Below, one piece after another: positions 32,482 to 44,140 of a stretch of 64,000 nt of DNA. A program made the position numbers and the translations under genes. Under the pieces are notes generated by a model. That model saw only the letters and a list, made by a program, of their open reading frames with translations, ran no database searches and was not told where the DNA came from. Numbering within the stretch: position 1 is the stretch's first letter; every line of letters starts with the position of its first letter. This stretch comes from Pleurodeles waltl (taxonomy: Eukaryota; Chordata; Amphibia; Caudata; Salamandridae), in contig NC_090440.1 of the NCBI RefSeq assembly GCF_031143425.1, positions 1,269,001,123 through 1,269,065,122 of the forward strand. The letters are read 5' to 3'.

Positions 32482-32946
32482 TTGTTTCATGGCTGGATTA
32501 GAAGCATATACAACTCTCCTAGGGCCACAGTGCACATCAATGGGCTTTCCTCCTTGCCCTTTCCCATCGGCAGGGGCATGGAGCAGGGCTGCCCCCTGTT
32601 CCCTATCCTCTTCACCCTATATATGGAGCCTCTTGCCCAACACATACGAGCTCACCCAGATATTACTGGCATCATGTTTGGAGGTAAACAGCACCTAATC
32701 AGCCTACATGCCGATGGTGTGATATTGGCTATCTCATACCCTTTGACTACCCTCCCTGCTCTAGTCACAGAGGTTCAAATCTTTGGAACCTTTTCTGGTT
32801 TCAAGGTTAATATGCAACAATCACTCATCTTGAATCTCTCTGTCACCCCCCAGACCGAATCTTCCTTGCGTGCTCAATTCCCATTTGAATGGGCCTCCAC
32901 ACATACAACCTACCTCAGGATCCAACTTGCAAATTTGATTTCTTAA
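32482..32946 (+). pseudogene. L1-like RT palm with mutated catalytic box
   Basis: This is the longest intact piece of the LINE RT. The position expected to read YADD reads HADG (about 32707-32718), so the last catalytic Asp is replaced by Gly. Upstream GMEQGCPLFPILFTLYMEPLA and downstream FGTFSGFKVNMQQS keep the L1-type pattern. Confidence 0.75.
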
Positions 32947-33051
32947 ACCATCTCCCTCACTTATAGCAACCTGGCTAAACAAGTCAAGGCAGATATTGAC
33001 ACCTCAGAGCGCCTGGGCCTCTCATGGTTTGTCCAGATTGCGGCCATCAAG

Positions 33052-33666
33052 ATGACTACTCTGCTGTGCATTCTCTATCTTTTTCAAGCACTACAACTGA
33101 CCTCACCTAAAAAGCAAGCACTTCACTCCACGCAGTCCGATATCAATAGGTTTATCTGGGAGGGGAAGAGCCCTCACCAACACAGACAACTTCTCTACTG
33201 CTTCACGTGTGAGGACAATCTTGCTGGGCCTTCCCTCCTGAAGTACAGCCAAGCCTCAGGATTACGTTTCCTAGTGGAATGGAGCAGACTGCTCACAGAG
33301 AAGCATTGGTGTTTTATGGACCAGGCAGTGGTTGGATCCCATATCGGGAAGGAACACTGGCTCCCTAGGAGACACGGGGCTTGGGGAATCTACCCCAGGC
33401 AACAAACTCTATTTTCCACATATGGGATGCAGTGGCGATCAAATCAGGACTAACGGCCTTCCCTTCCCACAATGACACCAATCCTTTCCAACCCAGAGTT
33501 CAGTCTGGGGCTCGAACCTGACCGGTTTCGGTACTGGCATGAGGGAGGCTGTAAACGGATCAGGTGCCTGTTCGACCAACAAGAGGGAATTCCCTTTGAC
33601 CAGCTCAAAGCTGACTGCAGGTTAGAGGAAGCGGACCGGGTTCAACACATTCAGGTTTGCCACTGA
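33052..33666 (+). pseudogene. L1-like LINE C-terminal region
   Basis: Two adjacent frames (33052-33453, 33472-33666) continue the LINE after RT. Segments such as QSDINRFIWEGKSPHQHRQ and GGLGAWGIYP-like text, here degraded, resemble the region after RT in L1/Tx1 proteins. Stops divide it. Confidence 0.6.
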
Positions 33667-34750
33667 GCACTACAGCCCTCCATGTGGAGAGGACCTTGAA
33701 GACCTTTGAAAAATGATTAATCCTAAAGGACAGTGATAGGCGTCTTATCACTGAATTGTGCACCATTCTTCATAGGGAAAAGAACAGCACCTGTTCACCG
33801 GAACAGAGGCTGTGGTAGCAGGGGATTGGCAGTTCTCTTTCTGATGTAGAATGGGGAGACATTTACCAAAGAGCAGGACATATGACACAAAACATCTCAT
33901 GCACAGAGACAGCATATAAGATAGTGTCCTACTGGTAGCTAACCCCGGTCAAACTCCGCATATGGCACTCTGAGCGGACTAAAGAGTGTTGGAGGGCCTG
34001 TGGAGGGACGGCACGCTACTCCACCTGTTATGGCATTGCACCAAGCTCTCATGCTTCTTTACACAGGTGCTAGATGACACTGACACCGTATTTGAGACTT
34101 CTATCCCTAGGTTCCCAGCCTACACAATTCTTGGACTTCTAACCCTCTGAGTATTCCTCTATACTCACGTCGAGGTAAACAAACAGAATTGGCAATAGGT
34201 GCAGCACACCAAGCAATTCTCACTCTCTAGGGCACCGACAGGATCCCTCAACTTTCAACATGGTTACATAAAGTATGGTTTATCCTAGGCATGGATAGGA
34301 TGTCGCTTACAATGGACCAGAGACTACAGGATTACTCCACAAACTGGGCCCCCTTCTTATGTGTCTTATCTAAGAAATTCAACAAATTGACCTGCCTTCC
34401 TACCTGAGAGCATTGTGACAACTGCACTCCCTGACTCCTTGATGACACCCCCCCCATTCACCCCCTCTTACCTGCCACATTCAACACCATTTGATCTTTG
34501 ACTAGAATGGCCCACATTGTTCGCCTTTTACCTACACTTCCAGAAGGAATGGGGGGAGAGGGGATTGTTTTTTCAGGGTTTGTTAACCTTTATATTTGTC
34601 CCTAACTCAGTGTTGTGGAGGATCCAGAGCTACAGAAGTATACTGTGTAGACCTTCCTTTCTCATTCTATTACGCTATCCGGCCCCTTTGAGTTGTAAGC
34701 ATTTAGCTGTGTATTATTCATTTTGCTTGCTGACTTTAATAAAACAGAAC

Positions 34751-34952
34751 TAATCCATAAAAACTCTGGTGTTCCATTGTTAGCTCAAGCATATACATAT
34801 GACACCAAGTATACGTTAGTATATATCTTTGTGGGCTTAAATCCATCCCCCTGCTTCTCATTTGCTTGTTTCAGTGTCCTTTAAAAATCCTTAGTTGCTA
34901 GTGGTCAATGCTTCCTCTTTGTCCCTCCCACAGAGCACCGGCCAACTACTTT
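34751..34952. other. Short unassigned AT-rich stretch
   Basis: No gene or repeat is recognised between the LINE tail and the next MITE. Confidence 0.4.
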
Positions 34953-35554
34953 GGGGGTGATTCTGACTTCGGCTGGCGGCGGAGGCCACCCGCCGAAGTT
35001 CCCCCGTCAAAATACCGCTCCGCGGTCTAAAGACCGCTGACGGTATTTTGAGGTTTGCCCTGGGCTGGCGGGCGGCCGCCAAAAGGCCGCCCGCCAGCCC
35101 AGGGCAAACCTACCTTCCCACGAGGACGCCGGCTCGGAATGGAGCCGGCGTAGTGGGAAGGTGCGACGGGTGCAGTGGCACCCGTCGCGTATTTCAGTGT
35201 CTGCACAGCAGACACTGAAATACTTTGCGGGGCCCTCTTACGGGGGCCCCTGCAGTGCCCATGCCATTGGCATGGGCACTGCAGGGGCCCCCAGGGGCCC
35301 CGCGGCACCCCCTACCGCCATCCTGTTCCTGGCGGGAGACCCGCCAGGAACAGGATGGCGGTAGGGGGTGTCAGAATCCATGGAGGATTCCCCCGAGCAG
35401 CGGAAAGTCGGCGGGAGACCGCCGACTTTCCGCTTCTGACCGCGGCTGAACCGCCGCGGTCAGAATGCTCGTGGGAGCACCGCCAGCCTGTTGGCGGTGC
35501 TCCCGTGGTCGGTGGCCCTGGCGGCCACCGGCCGCCAGGGTCAGAATGACCCCC
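34953..35554. mobile_element. Hairpin-chain MITE, second copy
   Basis: It starts GGGGGTGATTCTGACTTCGG and ends, inverted, GGGGGTCATTCTGACCCTGG. The interior has the same series of hairpins as the 24164-24793 copy, in inverted overall order: the CTGGCGGGCGG stem, the GACGGGTGC stem, the CAGTGTCTGC stem, the TGCAGTGCCCATGCCA stem and the CATCCTGTTCC stem. No 3-bp duplication is evident at its ends (TTT left, GAT right), perhaps through decay. Confidence 0.85.
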
Positions 35555-36154
35555 GATATCTTTGTGCTTTTTCTGCTCATTGGGTAATTTGATGGACTAC
35601 TTTCTTCTTTGATTCCTGCTTGCGCTACTGTTTGCAGTGAGTTCACTTAATCTCCCAGTGCCGCCCACAGACTGAGGAATGTAGCATCTGGATCACTGAT
35701 CCAGGCTTCCCCCATAAACAGGCTTATAAAGATTGTTCTTTTTCCTCATATTTGCCTGAGGGCGCCTAGCGTGTGCTAATAATCCAGACTTGTTCAGGCG
35801 GGGCTCTTTATTTTCTTACCACATGCTTCTCCTGTGACCTCACACTGCAGTAGGAGAGGGCTGTGTGAAGAGCGAGGAGGGCTGCTAGAGACAGAGAGGA
35901 CATTAACATTGTGCCTGTGTTTACATGTTTCCGGTTTGTGGGTAGACAGAGTTTTGCAGTTTTTGGAGATGACTTTGTATATTTTTTGTGTCGCTTGATT
36001 TTGGGAACTTGCAACCATAATAGCTTGCATTGACGTCACAAGCATCATTCCCAAACTCTTTTATTTCCTTTGACAAAAACTAATCACCAACCCTCATACT
36101 GTACAATTTACTTTCCAGACATCGAAGTTAGAAACTGTCCCAGCCCCTGACTTA
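35555..36154. other. Unassigned spacer between MITEs
   Basis: About 600 bases with no recognised gene, repeat or RNA; short open frames here show no family motifs. The last three bases (TTA) are the left target duplication of the next MITE. Confidence 0.4.
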
Positions 36155-36589
36155 GGGGGTCATTAAGAGTTTGGTGGATGGAAAAGGCCATCCGCCAAAC
36201 TCCAGCAGTAAGGTTACCGCCAGTGTAGCCCCCTTCCAGCGGGCCCCATTAAGAGTTTCCTGTATGTTGTGGGATATAGGGTGCAGCACTGTTGCGCTTT
36301 TCACTGTCTGCAAAGCAGACAGTGCATGGGCAGTGCAGGGGCCCCCATGTGGGCCCCTGCACCCTGTCTCTGCCAGCCTTTACATGGCGGCGCAACTGCC
36401 ATGTAAACACCAGGAGAGAGGGGGTCTTAATCCCCAGGGCAGCGCTGCTTTCAACGCTGCCCTGGCAGATCGGGACCACTAGCATCGTCAGTCCGTTGTG
36501 CGACCTGCTGTTCATAATTGTGGGTGTCGGACTGCCACATTGGCGGTGGTCCTACCGCCACCACATTCGCCAGGGTAATAATGAGGGGC
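36155..36589. mobile_element. Hairpin-chain-like MITE with TTA duplication
   Basis: Left end GGGGGTCATTAAGAGTTTGG, right end in inverted form GCCCCTCATTATTACCCTGG. TTA is on both sides (36152-36154, 36590-36592), the classical TWA duplication of PIF/Harbinger-type elements. It keeps hairpins such as CACTGTCTGC...GCAGACAGTG and CATGGCGGCGC...CATG and is shorter and more diverged than its relatives. Confidence 0.8.
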
Positions 36590-36592
36590 TTA

Positions 36593-37889
36593 GCCTGTAA
36601 TTTCTAATACATACACGGGCGCTTCAACTTTTCCATTGAGCCTTTCATTATCCCAGCATTATACACATCCAGCTCAGGAAGAGGAAGGGGCAGGGGCGTC
36701 TCTTACCGCCTCTAAAAACAAAAGAGAGGGCAGCAGAAAAAACTGTTTAGTGGAAGGTAATAGTCACAGTTGCTGCTCCATTGGAAAAACCAAATGAACA
36801 TGGAGAGCTGAATGTAGTGAGTGTTTGACGGACAGGTGGGTGATGGATCAAATGAACAGGCTGGCATATATTTGGAGATCAGGGACATTGAAAAAGGCTT
36901 AAATACAATATTGTATTTTGCAATTACATTTTTTTAGTATTGGTATATTAATGGCACGCTTCAACGTGCCACTGAGGATGCATGAATGAACAGACCGATG
37001 CTCATATGGGATTAGGGGTCAGAATATCTAAATGAGTATTATTTTTTTCCTTTGTCCTCTCGAGGTGCCCTTGGAAATTCACAGACACTGAGATAGCACT
37101 TTCCAGAAATTAGAACATTTGAGCAAACAGACAAGCGCTTTCAGTGATTATAGAAGATTAAACCGGAATCCTACCTGTGTTTATGGCCTCCAACCCCGCT
37201 GTGGCACGAAGCGGCAGACTGCCACAAAACTGCAGCCATCCTACATCTCTGGTGAGGGAGGCACAGCAAGGAAGTAAAAAACGTGCGGTTTAAGGAGCTG
37301 GATTTTGTATTATGAAAAGGTTTTTTTACACAATGTTCCCTAATCAAGAAGCAGTTCTCGGTTGTGCTAAACGTGCCGTTCTGTCGCACAGGCCTTACAA
37401 CCTATTTAACTAATATCCTGTGGATAATGCATAGGCATGGAAAAGGGTGGGGGCTTTCTTTTGATTGTATTCTGTCAAGTAAGTAAATATAAAGGCTCTG
37501 CAGCCTTTTCAAAATAAAGAAACAATCAGTTTCAGAATCAAGGCTACAACTACATGACGTAGCTTCTTCCAAAGACTGCCCACATACAGCATAATATCCA
37601 TGTATATATGATTATATTAACTTTGAGGGAATAATGTTATGGACTTTTGCATTCGATTGCATTGCATATTTTCACGTTCTTAAAAGAGTAATGTATTGTG
37701 TCCATTAATTAAGTCGTAGTTTTTGCATTTATGTGCATATGTCGGGAACAAATTAGAAGGGTGAGCTACATTTTTTCTAAACTTGATTACATTTCTGACT
37801 GTAACTCAAAAAACTAAGTTGTTCAGAAAGGAAACACATAAATTAACAGCAGGAATTTGCATTTTGTATTGGTTTTCTTCACGTCATTC
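36593..37889. other. Unassigned single-copy-like DNA
   Basis: No coding or repeat signature is recognised over about 1.3 kb. Base composition is AT-rich. Confidence 0.4.
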
Positions 37890-38880
37890 CACACCATGCC
37901 ACAGAATCACAAACCAATAAAATAAACTCCACATAACTCCACTCTGCTCCCTACCATGAAATTCCATTCCACATAATACCACTCAGCTGCATTACTCCAC
38001 TCCATTCCAAACCATATAATTACTCTCCATTCAACACAATTCAACTCCAGATAATTCCATTACGTATAGTTACACCCCAATCCACATAAATACACTTTGT
38101 GCCACTAATTTACACTACACTTATATCCACTCCAAAGCACATACTTCCCATCCACAAAATAACTTAAACTTTGCAACATGCCACATAACTCCACACCATA
38201 CAATACTACACCACATCATGCCACATATTTCCACTCCAAACCATGTCACATAATACTACTCCAAACAATGCCACATAATTCCACAGACCACCCCACAATT
38301 TCACACCACACACCTCAGTGCCACACAATTCTACACCGCACAACATAATTGCACTCCACGTAATGCTATTCAGTGTAACATAATTCAACTTCACATAATT
38401 ACACTGTACTCAATACTAAATAGATACACCCACATAGTCAACTCTATGCCACATAGCAACAATCAACATAAATACACTCCACACATGCCGCATAATTCCA
38501 ATCAGCATATTTTTACTCAGTGCCACACAGTTCCATGCCACACAATTCAACTCCACACATTTCCATAGACATAATTCCGAACCACATACTTCAACTGTAC
38601 ACCACCTAACTCAACTCCACTACATGCCACTCCACAACACAAAATACCATTAAACATAATTACACTCCATTACCCACAATCCCACTCCCCATAATTCCAA
38701 TAGACTTAATACCATTTAGTTACTATCTGCATAATTCCACAGCATATCATGCCACATAATTTCCCTACACAACTTCGCTCCATACCACACAATTCCATGC
38801 CACACAATTCCACAACATCAATTCCAAATTCAACCCACAGAATTCCTCTTCACACCTCATATATCCACTTCACAGCACAT
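37890..38880. repeat. Degenerate CCACATAATTCCACTCC satellite
   Basis: About 1 kb consists of loosely repeated phrases such as CCACATAATTCCACTCCA and CCATGCCACATAATTCC at irregular 10-20-bp spacing. No fixed period survives, so it is an old minisatellite or satellite fragment. Open frames on the minus strand here simply read the repeat. Confidence 0.85.
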
Positions 38881-40434
38881 GGCTAAATGACATTGTTATT
38901 CACAACACCAATAACTCTTGGATTGCCTAGACCTAGTGGCTTTCTGGAGCAGAAAAAGAAAGTCTTGTAAAAGTGAGATCTATTTGGCTATGCCTGTGCT
39001 TGTTTTTACTGATGTTGTTATCTGTCTGACGGGAGCAAGTATGCTGTAGCCTCAGAGATCCTTAGCTTTTGCAGTGGTGCATAGCGAACAGTGTGCTAGG
39101 GTTTGTGACAGGCACTCTGAGATTCTTTAAAGTTACAGGCAAGGTTAGGCAGGTTAATTATTTTCAGGTTTAGTGATACGTTTCCTACTGTTCCATCTGT
39201 TTTCCGAGGTTCAGGGTCTATGGTTAACCCATCTACGAGGTGCCAGTTGGAGGGTGGTGCACTCTGATGCTCCAGTTGTCTTTTTAATCTCATTCCAGAC
39301 AGCTGTGCTAGCATAGAGGGCCTTGCAGCAACAATTCTCCAGAAGGAAAATTGAGAAGATGCACATAGAGAGAGTGACATTTGGTAACCTCCCCTTCAGC
39401 TATTGGCTTTTTTGTGTTTTTGATGGTATGCCATTGCTTGTGTGGGCTGTCCATTGACGTTATGGTATGTTGTGGATGGATACATTTTTCAATTGTACTC
39501 TAATAAGGAATTGGCTATGTGAAATCAAGTAGATCTTTTGTCAGCATGTGATTGTGACATAAAATGAAGCTTACAAATGAGAAATGTCTGTATTTACTTC
39601 GATAGGTAAGGTTTAGCAAAAACTTTGTCCTGGGAGGGGTCCCGTCATACATACATATGTACATACATACTGTACCTAGCCTCTATGGCTAATCTATCAA
39701 ATTAATTTACCTACTTACCATACCTATCCATCATGACTACCAAATCTCCCTACATACCTAACATACCCTACAGACCCACCAAATCTACGTGCCATGCTTA
39801 CAATCTCTGTCAAGGCTTGTACCCTCCTGCAGGAGTGAAATGGACACTAGGTAATTTCCCTACCTCCTTATGAGGCAAATAGACATCTAAGAAGTCATGT
39901 CTAGCCCAACGGGATGAAGGGATGAACTTTGATCAGGACTCAACCAAACTTGAACAGGCGATTTGTGTGCCTCTTTCGTTTCTAGAAAACATAAGAAATA
40001 CCTTTTAGACCTAGTAGTTACCATACATTGTTATATATCTGCTATTCCCACAAGTGATTTACCTCATGTCCCTTCTCCCTTTCTTTAAGGTGCAGGTTCC
40101 TGGAGATGGAACATAGTATATGCAACATATATATTTAAGAGAAAACTCATAAGAATTGTTATCACAAATACGTAGAACACATGTGAAAATGTAGATAATT
40201 CATGCTACATATACATAATTTGTATAGCACACAAGCAACTTGGTTCGCTGTTATATTAAGGTTCTTAAACGTTCAAAGAATCATCAATTTTTCTACTGTA
40301 ATTATAAATACAAACATGTTATTCTGTACACTAACCTTACTATATATATCGGGTAAGTCTATTCAAGGTTTAGCAACTACATAACAAAATTCTTTGCAGA
40401 ACAGTGCACAAACATGATTTTTAATCAATGTTTC
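38881..40434. other. Unassigned DNA with a short TACC/CATA-rich tract
   Basis: No gene is recognised. Around 39645-39790 is a degenerate TACATAC/TACCTACC tract similar to those at 61100-63075 on the other side of ERV-2. The last four bases (TTTC, 40431-40434) are the left target duplication of ERV-2. Confidence 0.55.
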
Positions 40435-41927
40435 TGCTAGCGCCCCTGGTCCTTAGTAAGTAAACATGCAAGGGGACGTGTATAGGTTGATTAACCTTTT
40501 GGATCGCATGGAGTAACCTGGCTATCTGTAACCAATGACCATCAATTATCAATACACAATCAGTAATAAATAAGCAAAACGTTAATCATCAGTGAATAGC
40601 ATCGACATCCCATGAATAACCACAACTCAATTATAAGTTTTATCAATGTTATTTCCCTATTTGTCACAATTCTATCATAAGGTTAATTCAAACTTTATTC
40701 AATTCATTCAAGATCAATTCACTAGTGACCAACAACAACATAACCTAATCAGTACTTGAGAAAACATATGTTCTAATGCCTCAACATAAGACAATAAAGA
40801 AGAATGTGATAACATGACTAGCAGGATGCAGCAAATAAGTCCATCAATCATCTGTCACCGTCAGCGTCACCTAAAAGAACCTTACCTAACCCAGATTAAC
40901 ATTAGCATGTGGGGCTTAACAATTTAGAACATGAATTTGGAAAACATCTAAATAGAAGAAAAACTATAAAACAGCGCAGTTGGTACCTAGAAAGAAAAGG
41001 CAAAAAAAGTCAAACAGTCACATTGTCATAGCTACCTATCCACTGTATGGATCAACAACAAAGTCAGTCTTCGTCTTCAGGTCATCAATCTATCAGCAAT
41101 GCATCAGGCTCTCAAGAGCATGAGCCCAAAGACAGAATCTCAAAGCTCTTAGAACGTCCATGCCTAACCTCGAACATCTATTCTCTCCAACAGTTCTTCC
41201 TCTAGATCTGAAGTTTTCTCCCTTTGTCACAACATTATCTTAACGTTACCCAGCCTATCCCCCAAAACCTAATTGGTCAATTAGTCACCATATGTGACAC
41301 TGGCCACTGTCTTTTGTTTTATAAATCTATGAGTTCTAATATTTTTTCGCTCTCAGGTTGTCGATTGGTTCACTGTACGCTGTCCTCATCATCCGGCTCA
41401 TCAGGTATCGAAAATGTTGCATATTCGTCTCCAGTCAGTGTCTCTATTGTTCGAGTCATGGGAAAGTACATCTTGTCTGCTTTTCACCGGTTTTTATACA
41501 AATTTGATTCCCCCATCTCCTGTCCATCGGTTCTCTGCAGAATATTCTAGCTAAGCAGATTTTATTAACATAAGTGGTCAGGGTCAGTTCAACGCATCTG
41601 CTTTTCTACATTGCAGGATTATTCAGCTTCTGCATGAGGCCTGGCAAAACTAGGCCACAACTTTGGCTAAGTTAACTCTACAATATAATGCAAAACACAC
41701 ATTATACATCTCAATATGACATATTACTACATCATTATTATGCATTTTCAACAGTTCATGCATTTTTATAATTTTAGTATAATTCATGTGAGTTGGCAGC
41801 CACTCTTCGTGGGCACATTTTCAAACGTGCACATTAATTTCTCTATGGTTAATTATTTCTATAATTTTCTGTTTATCAAAAGGCATAACACTCATTAAGA
41901 TTTCTAATTAACACATCTGCTTCAACA
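40435..41927 (-). repeat. ERV-2 3' LTR
   Basis: 1493 bp from TGCTAGCG to TTCAACA, next to the purine tract at 41928. On the minus strand a TATA box, TATAAAAA, ends at 41491, and AATAAA lies at about 40690-40695, in promoter-then-polyadenylation order. This copy preserves the uninterrupted site for the MITE found in the other LTR (CATAACACTCATTAA near 41884). Confidence 0.9.
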
Positions 41928-41939
41928 GTTCCTCCTCTG
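41928..41939 (-). promoter_or_regulatory. ERV-2 polypurine tract
   Basis: The minus strand reads CAGAGGAGGAAC immediately before the LTR TG, the same tract as in ERV-1. Confidence 0.85.
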
Positions 41940-41981
41940 ATGACTAAATATGTCATCACACCACCTTTCCCGTCATCATTT

Positions 41982-42299
41982 TTATAATTCAATCTCCTCA
42001 GTGTTTTGTCTCCTTCTCAAATCTTCTCTATAAATTCTTTCCCTGTTTTGTTCTTCCCTCCTCTGATTATTTTTAGACCTTTTCAATGTAATCTTTTGAC
42101 ACAATTTACATGAACCCCATAATCCTAATATGCAAGCAATCACAATTAATATTCCCTGTATGATTTTTAATAATACCTCATTCCAACTGTTACTAAGCCA
42201 ATTTCCCACTTAAGTAAATCCTTTTCCAATCTTTTCCCAAACACCTGGTTCCTTCAATTCTTTAAAATCCGTACTTGAGTTAGTCAGGTTAGTAAGTAA
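41982..42299 (-). pseudogene. env: ERV-2 env, membrane anchor and tail
   Basis: The frame at 41982-42209 begins NWLSNSWNEVLLK, followed by a hydrophobic anchor and an Arg/Glu-rich tail, the counterpart of residues 102-178 of the ERV-1 TM part. A stop lies just upstream at 42210, and the segment above it is interrupted at 42300 by a small foldback insertion. Confidence 0.75.
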
Positions 42300-42362
42300 G
42301 GGCCATATGTACAAACACTTTTTCCCATAGACACAGAATGGGTAAAAACCTTTGCTACATCT
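42300..42362. mobile_element. Small foldback MITE in ERV-2 env
   Basis: It starts GGGCCATATGTACAAACAC after TAA (42297-42299). Its two arms (TTTTTCCCAT / ATGGGTAAAAA) fold around CAGAATGGG. The family is that of 4832-4899. The right terminus (CTACATCTCC then TTA) is eroded. ERV-1 lacks it. Confidence 0.65.
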
Positions 42363-42624
42363 CCTTACTATTGTTAGAAATGTAATAACAACAATGCCTA
42401 GAGTTAATCATTTTACAGACTCCGCCGTCCTTTGCTAGAAGGATGTCTAAAGCAAGGCGATTCCGAAGCGTCATAGCTCTATCCGCTAATTCTGTATCTA
42501 TCAGGAGTATTGCCCCTGTAAAAAATTTCAGCATGTTATCCACAATAGTAGACAACTTTTGTATCTTGATCAAATTTAGGATGACTCCCAGTGAAGGAAT
42601 CACCGCACCAAATATATCTCCCAC
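42355..42624 (-). pseudogene. env: ERV-2 env, TM ectodomain
   Basis: This encodes the region from the presumed fusion peptide (GDIFGAVIPSLGVILN) through the helical core to the Cys cluster. The Cys cluster is again C-x7-CC (CKMINSRHCC), as in ERV-1, so the extra residue is a family trait and not a mutation in one copy. Confidence 0.8.
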
Positions 42625-42651
42625 AATAGCAGAAGAGGTTTCCCTCCTCTG

Positions 42652-43236
42652 TCACTTGTGATGTAATTCAGTCAATTTCAGGAACTTCTTTAAGTCATCT
42701 ATCTGATAAATCTTTGGGAAAACTATCCCCAAATAACATGTCCCATACAATCCTCTTGGAAGATGGTGATAAGCATTAAGTCCACAAATATAATAGATCC
42801 CAGGAATAGCAGGGTCCTGACCATTCAACATAAAGGTCCACTTACTTTGAAACAAAAACACATGCTTACATTCACTCGTTCCCACAAATAAAATGTCAGT
42901 GCGTGATTTCGGCCTAGATATACAAAGCTTCCCTATGTGTAATGCAGCTAATGCTAATTTTCCTTGCATTTTAATTGCAGTGTAAGCATAATCATTCTTG
43001 TAACTCCTTTTCTCTAAACCTTTTTCTAATTTTTCTTTTAATGCTTTTCTTCTGTCATCAGTATGCTTTATAAAGCTCTTTTCTAAAGGTGTAAGCAAGT
43101 ATGTAAGATTATTTCTATGTGCATATGCGGTCCCAAACGTTAGTGTAGGTGTAAAGAATCCTCTAAATATTATTATATCTTGATCGTTAGCGACTCTACT
43201 CAGATATCTAGTGATAGGGACAAATCAAAACACTAT
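42652..43236 (-). pseudogene. env: ERV-2 env, C-terminal half of surface subunit
   Basis: The open frame 42652-43098 matches the second half of the ERV-1 surface part, with shared blocks such as FVGTSECKHVFLFQSKWTFML and IPGIYYICGLNAYHHLP. A frame change lies near 43100 and the MITE starts at 43237. A stop or shift near 42650 separates it from TM. Confidence 0.8.
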
Positions 43237-43728
43237 GGGGGTCATTTTCCGCTGCCCTGCTGAATCCTCCATGGCGGCGCAGCTTGCTGCGCCGCCATGG
43301 GGATTCAGACACCCCATACCGCCATCCTGTTCCTGGCGGTTCGCCCGCCAGGAACAGGATGGCGGTATGGGGTGTCGTGGGGCCCCTGGGGGGCCCTGCA
43401 GTGCCCATGCCAATGGCATGGGCACTGCGGGGGCCCCCGTAAGAGGGCCCCACAAAGAATTTCAGTGTCTGCTCAGCAGACACTGAAATTCGCGACGGGT
43501 GCAACTGCACCCGTCGCACCTTCCCACTCCGCCGGCTCCATTCGGAGCCGGCTTCCTCGTGGGAAGGGGGTTTCCCGCTGGGCTGGCGGGCGGCCTTCTG
43601 GCGGTCGCCCGCCAGCCCAGCGGGAAACACAGAATAACCGCAGCGGTCTTCTGACCGCGGTGTGGTATTCTGGAGGGGGGAACTCTGGCGGGCGGCCTCC
43701 GCCGCCCGCCAGAGTTAGAATGACCCCC
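43237..43728. mobile_element. Hairpin-chain MITE in ERV-2 env, duplication TAT
   Basis: 492 bp with ends GGGGGTCATT and, inverted, GGGGGTCATTCTAACTCTGG, flanked by TAT (43234-43236, 43729-43731). ERV-1 has no insert at the matching place (about 20300-20390). It has the same internal hairpin series as 24164-24793 and 34953-35554 (CATCCTGTTCC, TGCAGTGCCCATGCCA, CAGTGTCTGCTC, GACGGGTGCA and GCTGGCGGGCGG stems). Confidence 0.9.
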
Positions 43729-44140
43729 TATATCATAAGTAGAACCTTGTTAGTAGCAAACTGCAGCTTATTCCATATGTTAATGGCAAGCTGTGGTACA
43801 TAACTCCTTCCTCTACTGATGAAGGAATTTGCGTACACACAAAACAATCCCTTTCATCCATTGTTTCAACATACTCACTCAACAAACAATAGAAAATGTT
43901 AGAAGATAGCTCTCCTTGAGCATTAGTATAATCATGCAAATACTTCTCATCTAATTTAAACCTCTCTAAAGCTGTTAGTGTAGTATTCTCAGAAACAGAA
44001 GCATGATTGGCTCCTTTCGTATCAAGAACAGACATTCCCACAATCACTACTATAAACAAAATCCCACACATAATCGACAATCCAATGCTTATATATTTAC
44101 AGCGTCTAGCATTCCTAACCTCATTATTTAACTCCGCCAT
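43729..44140 (-). pseudogene. env: ERV-2 env, N-terminal part of surface subunit
   Basis: It opens with an ATG at 44138-44140, a short charged stretch, a hydrophobic segment near residues 15-35 and then the CXXC-type motif CFVC in DCFVCTQIP, as in ERV-1. The frame runs into the MITE at 43728. Confidence 0.8.

Larger units (their letters stand above)
31629..34750 (+). mobile_element. L1/Tx1-like LINE, 5'-truncated and decayed
   Basis: Plus-strand translation in shifting frames gives a pre-RT helical region (SLWEAIKLVVREKF...), an RT entry reading YRPISLLNVDAKLFTSTL, and DQAVFIPL. A palm block follows, MEQGCPLFPILFTLYMEPLA, and then a decayed catalytic box. The phrase order and the EPLA..IR..P.I.GI spacing are those of L1-clade (Tx1-like) RTs. 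No endonuclease is present; the copy begins at the edge of the ERV-1 LTR. The tail has AATAAA at 34738-34743 without a clear poly(A). Confidence 0.75.

Noticed and set aside
34953..35554. Open frames on both strands in the second GC-rich block
   Set aside because: Same hairpin-chain MITE; palindromic artefacts.
37890..38400. Minus-strand frame with repeated Val/Trp/Cys pattern, as if a repeat protein
   Set aside because: It is translation of the CCACATAATTCC satellite.
41340..41420. A second hammerhead core (CTGATGAG on the minus strand) in the ERV-2 LTR
   Set aside because: No GAAA box, stem II or cleavage triplet follows at suitable distance.
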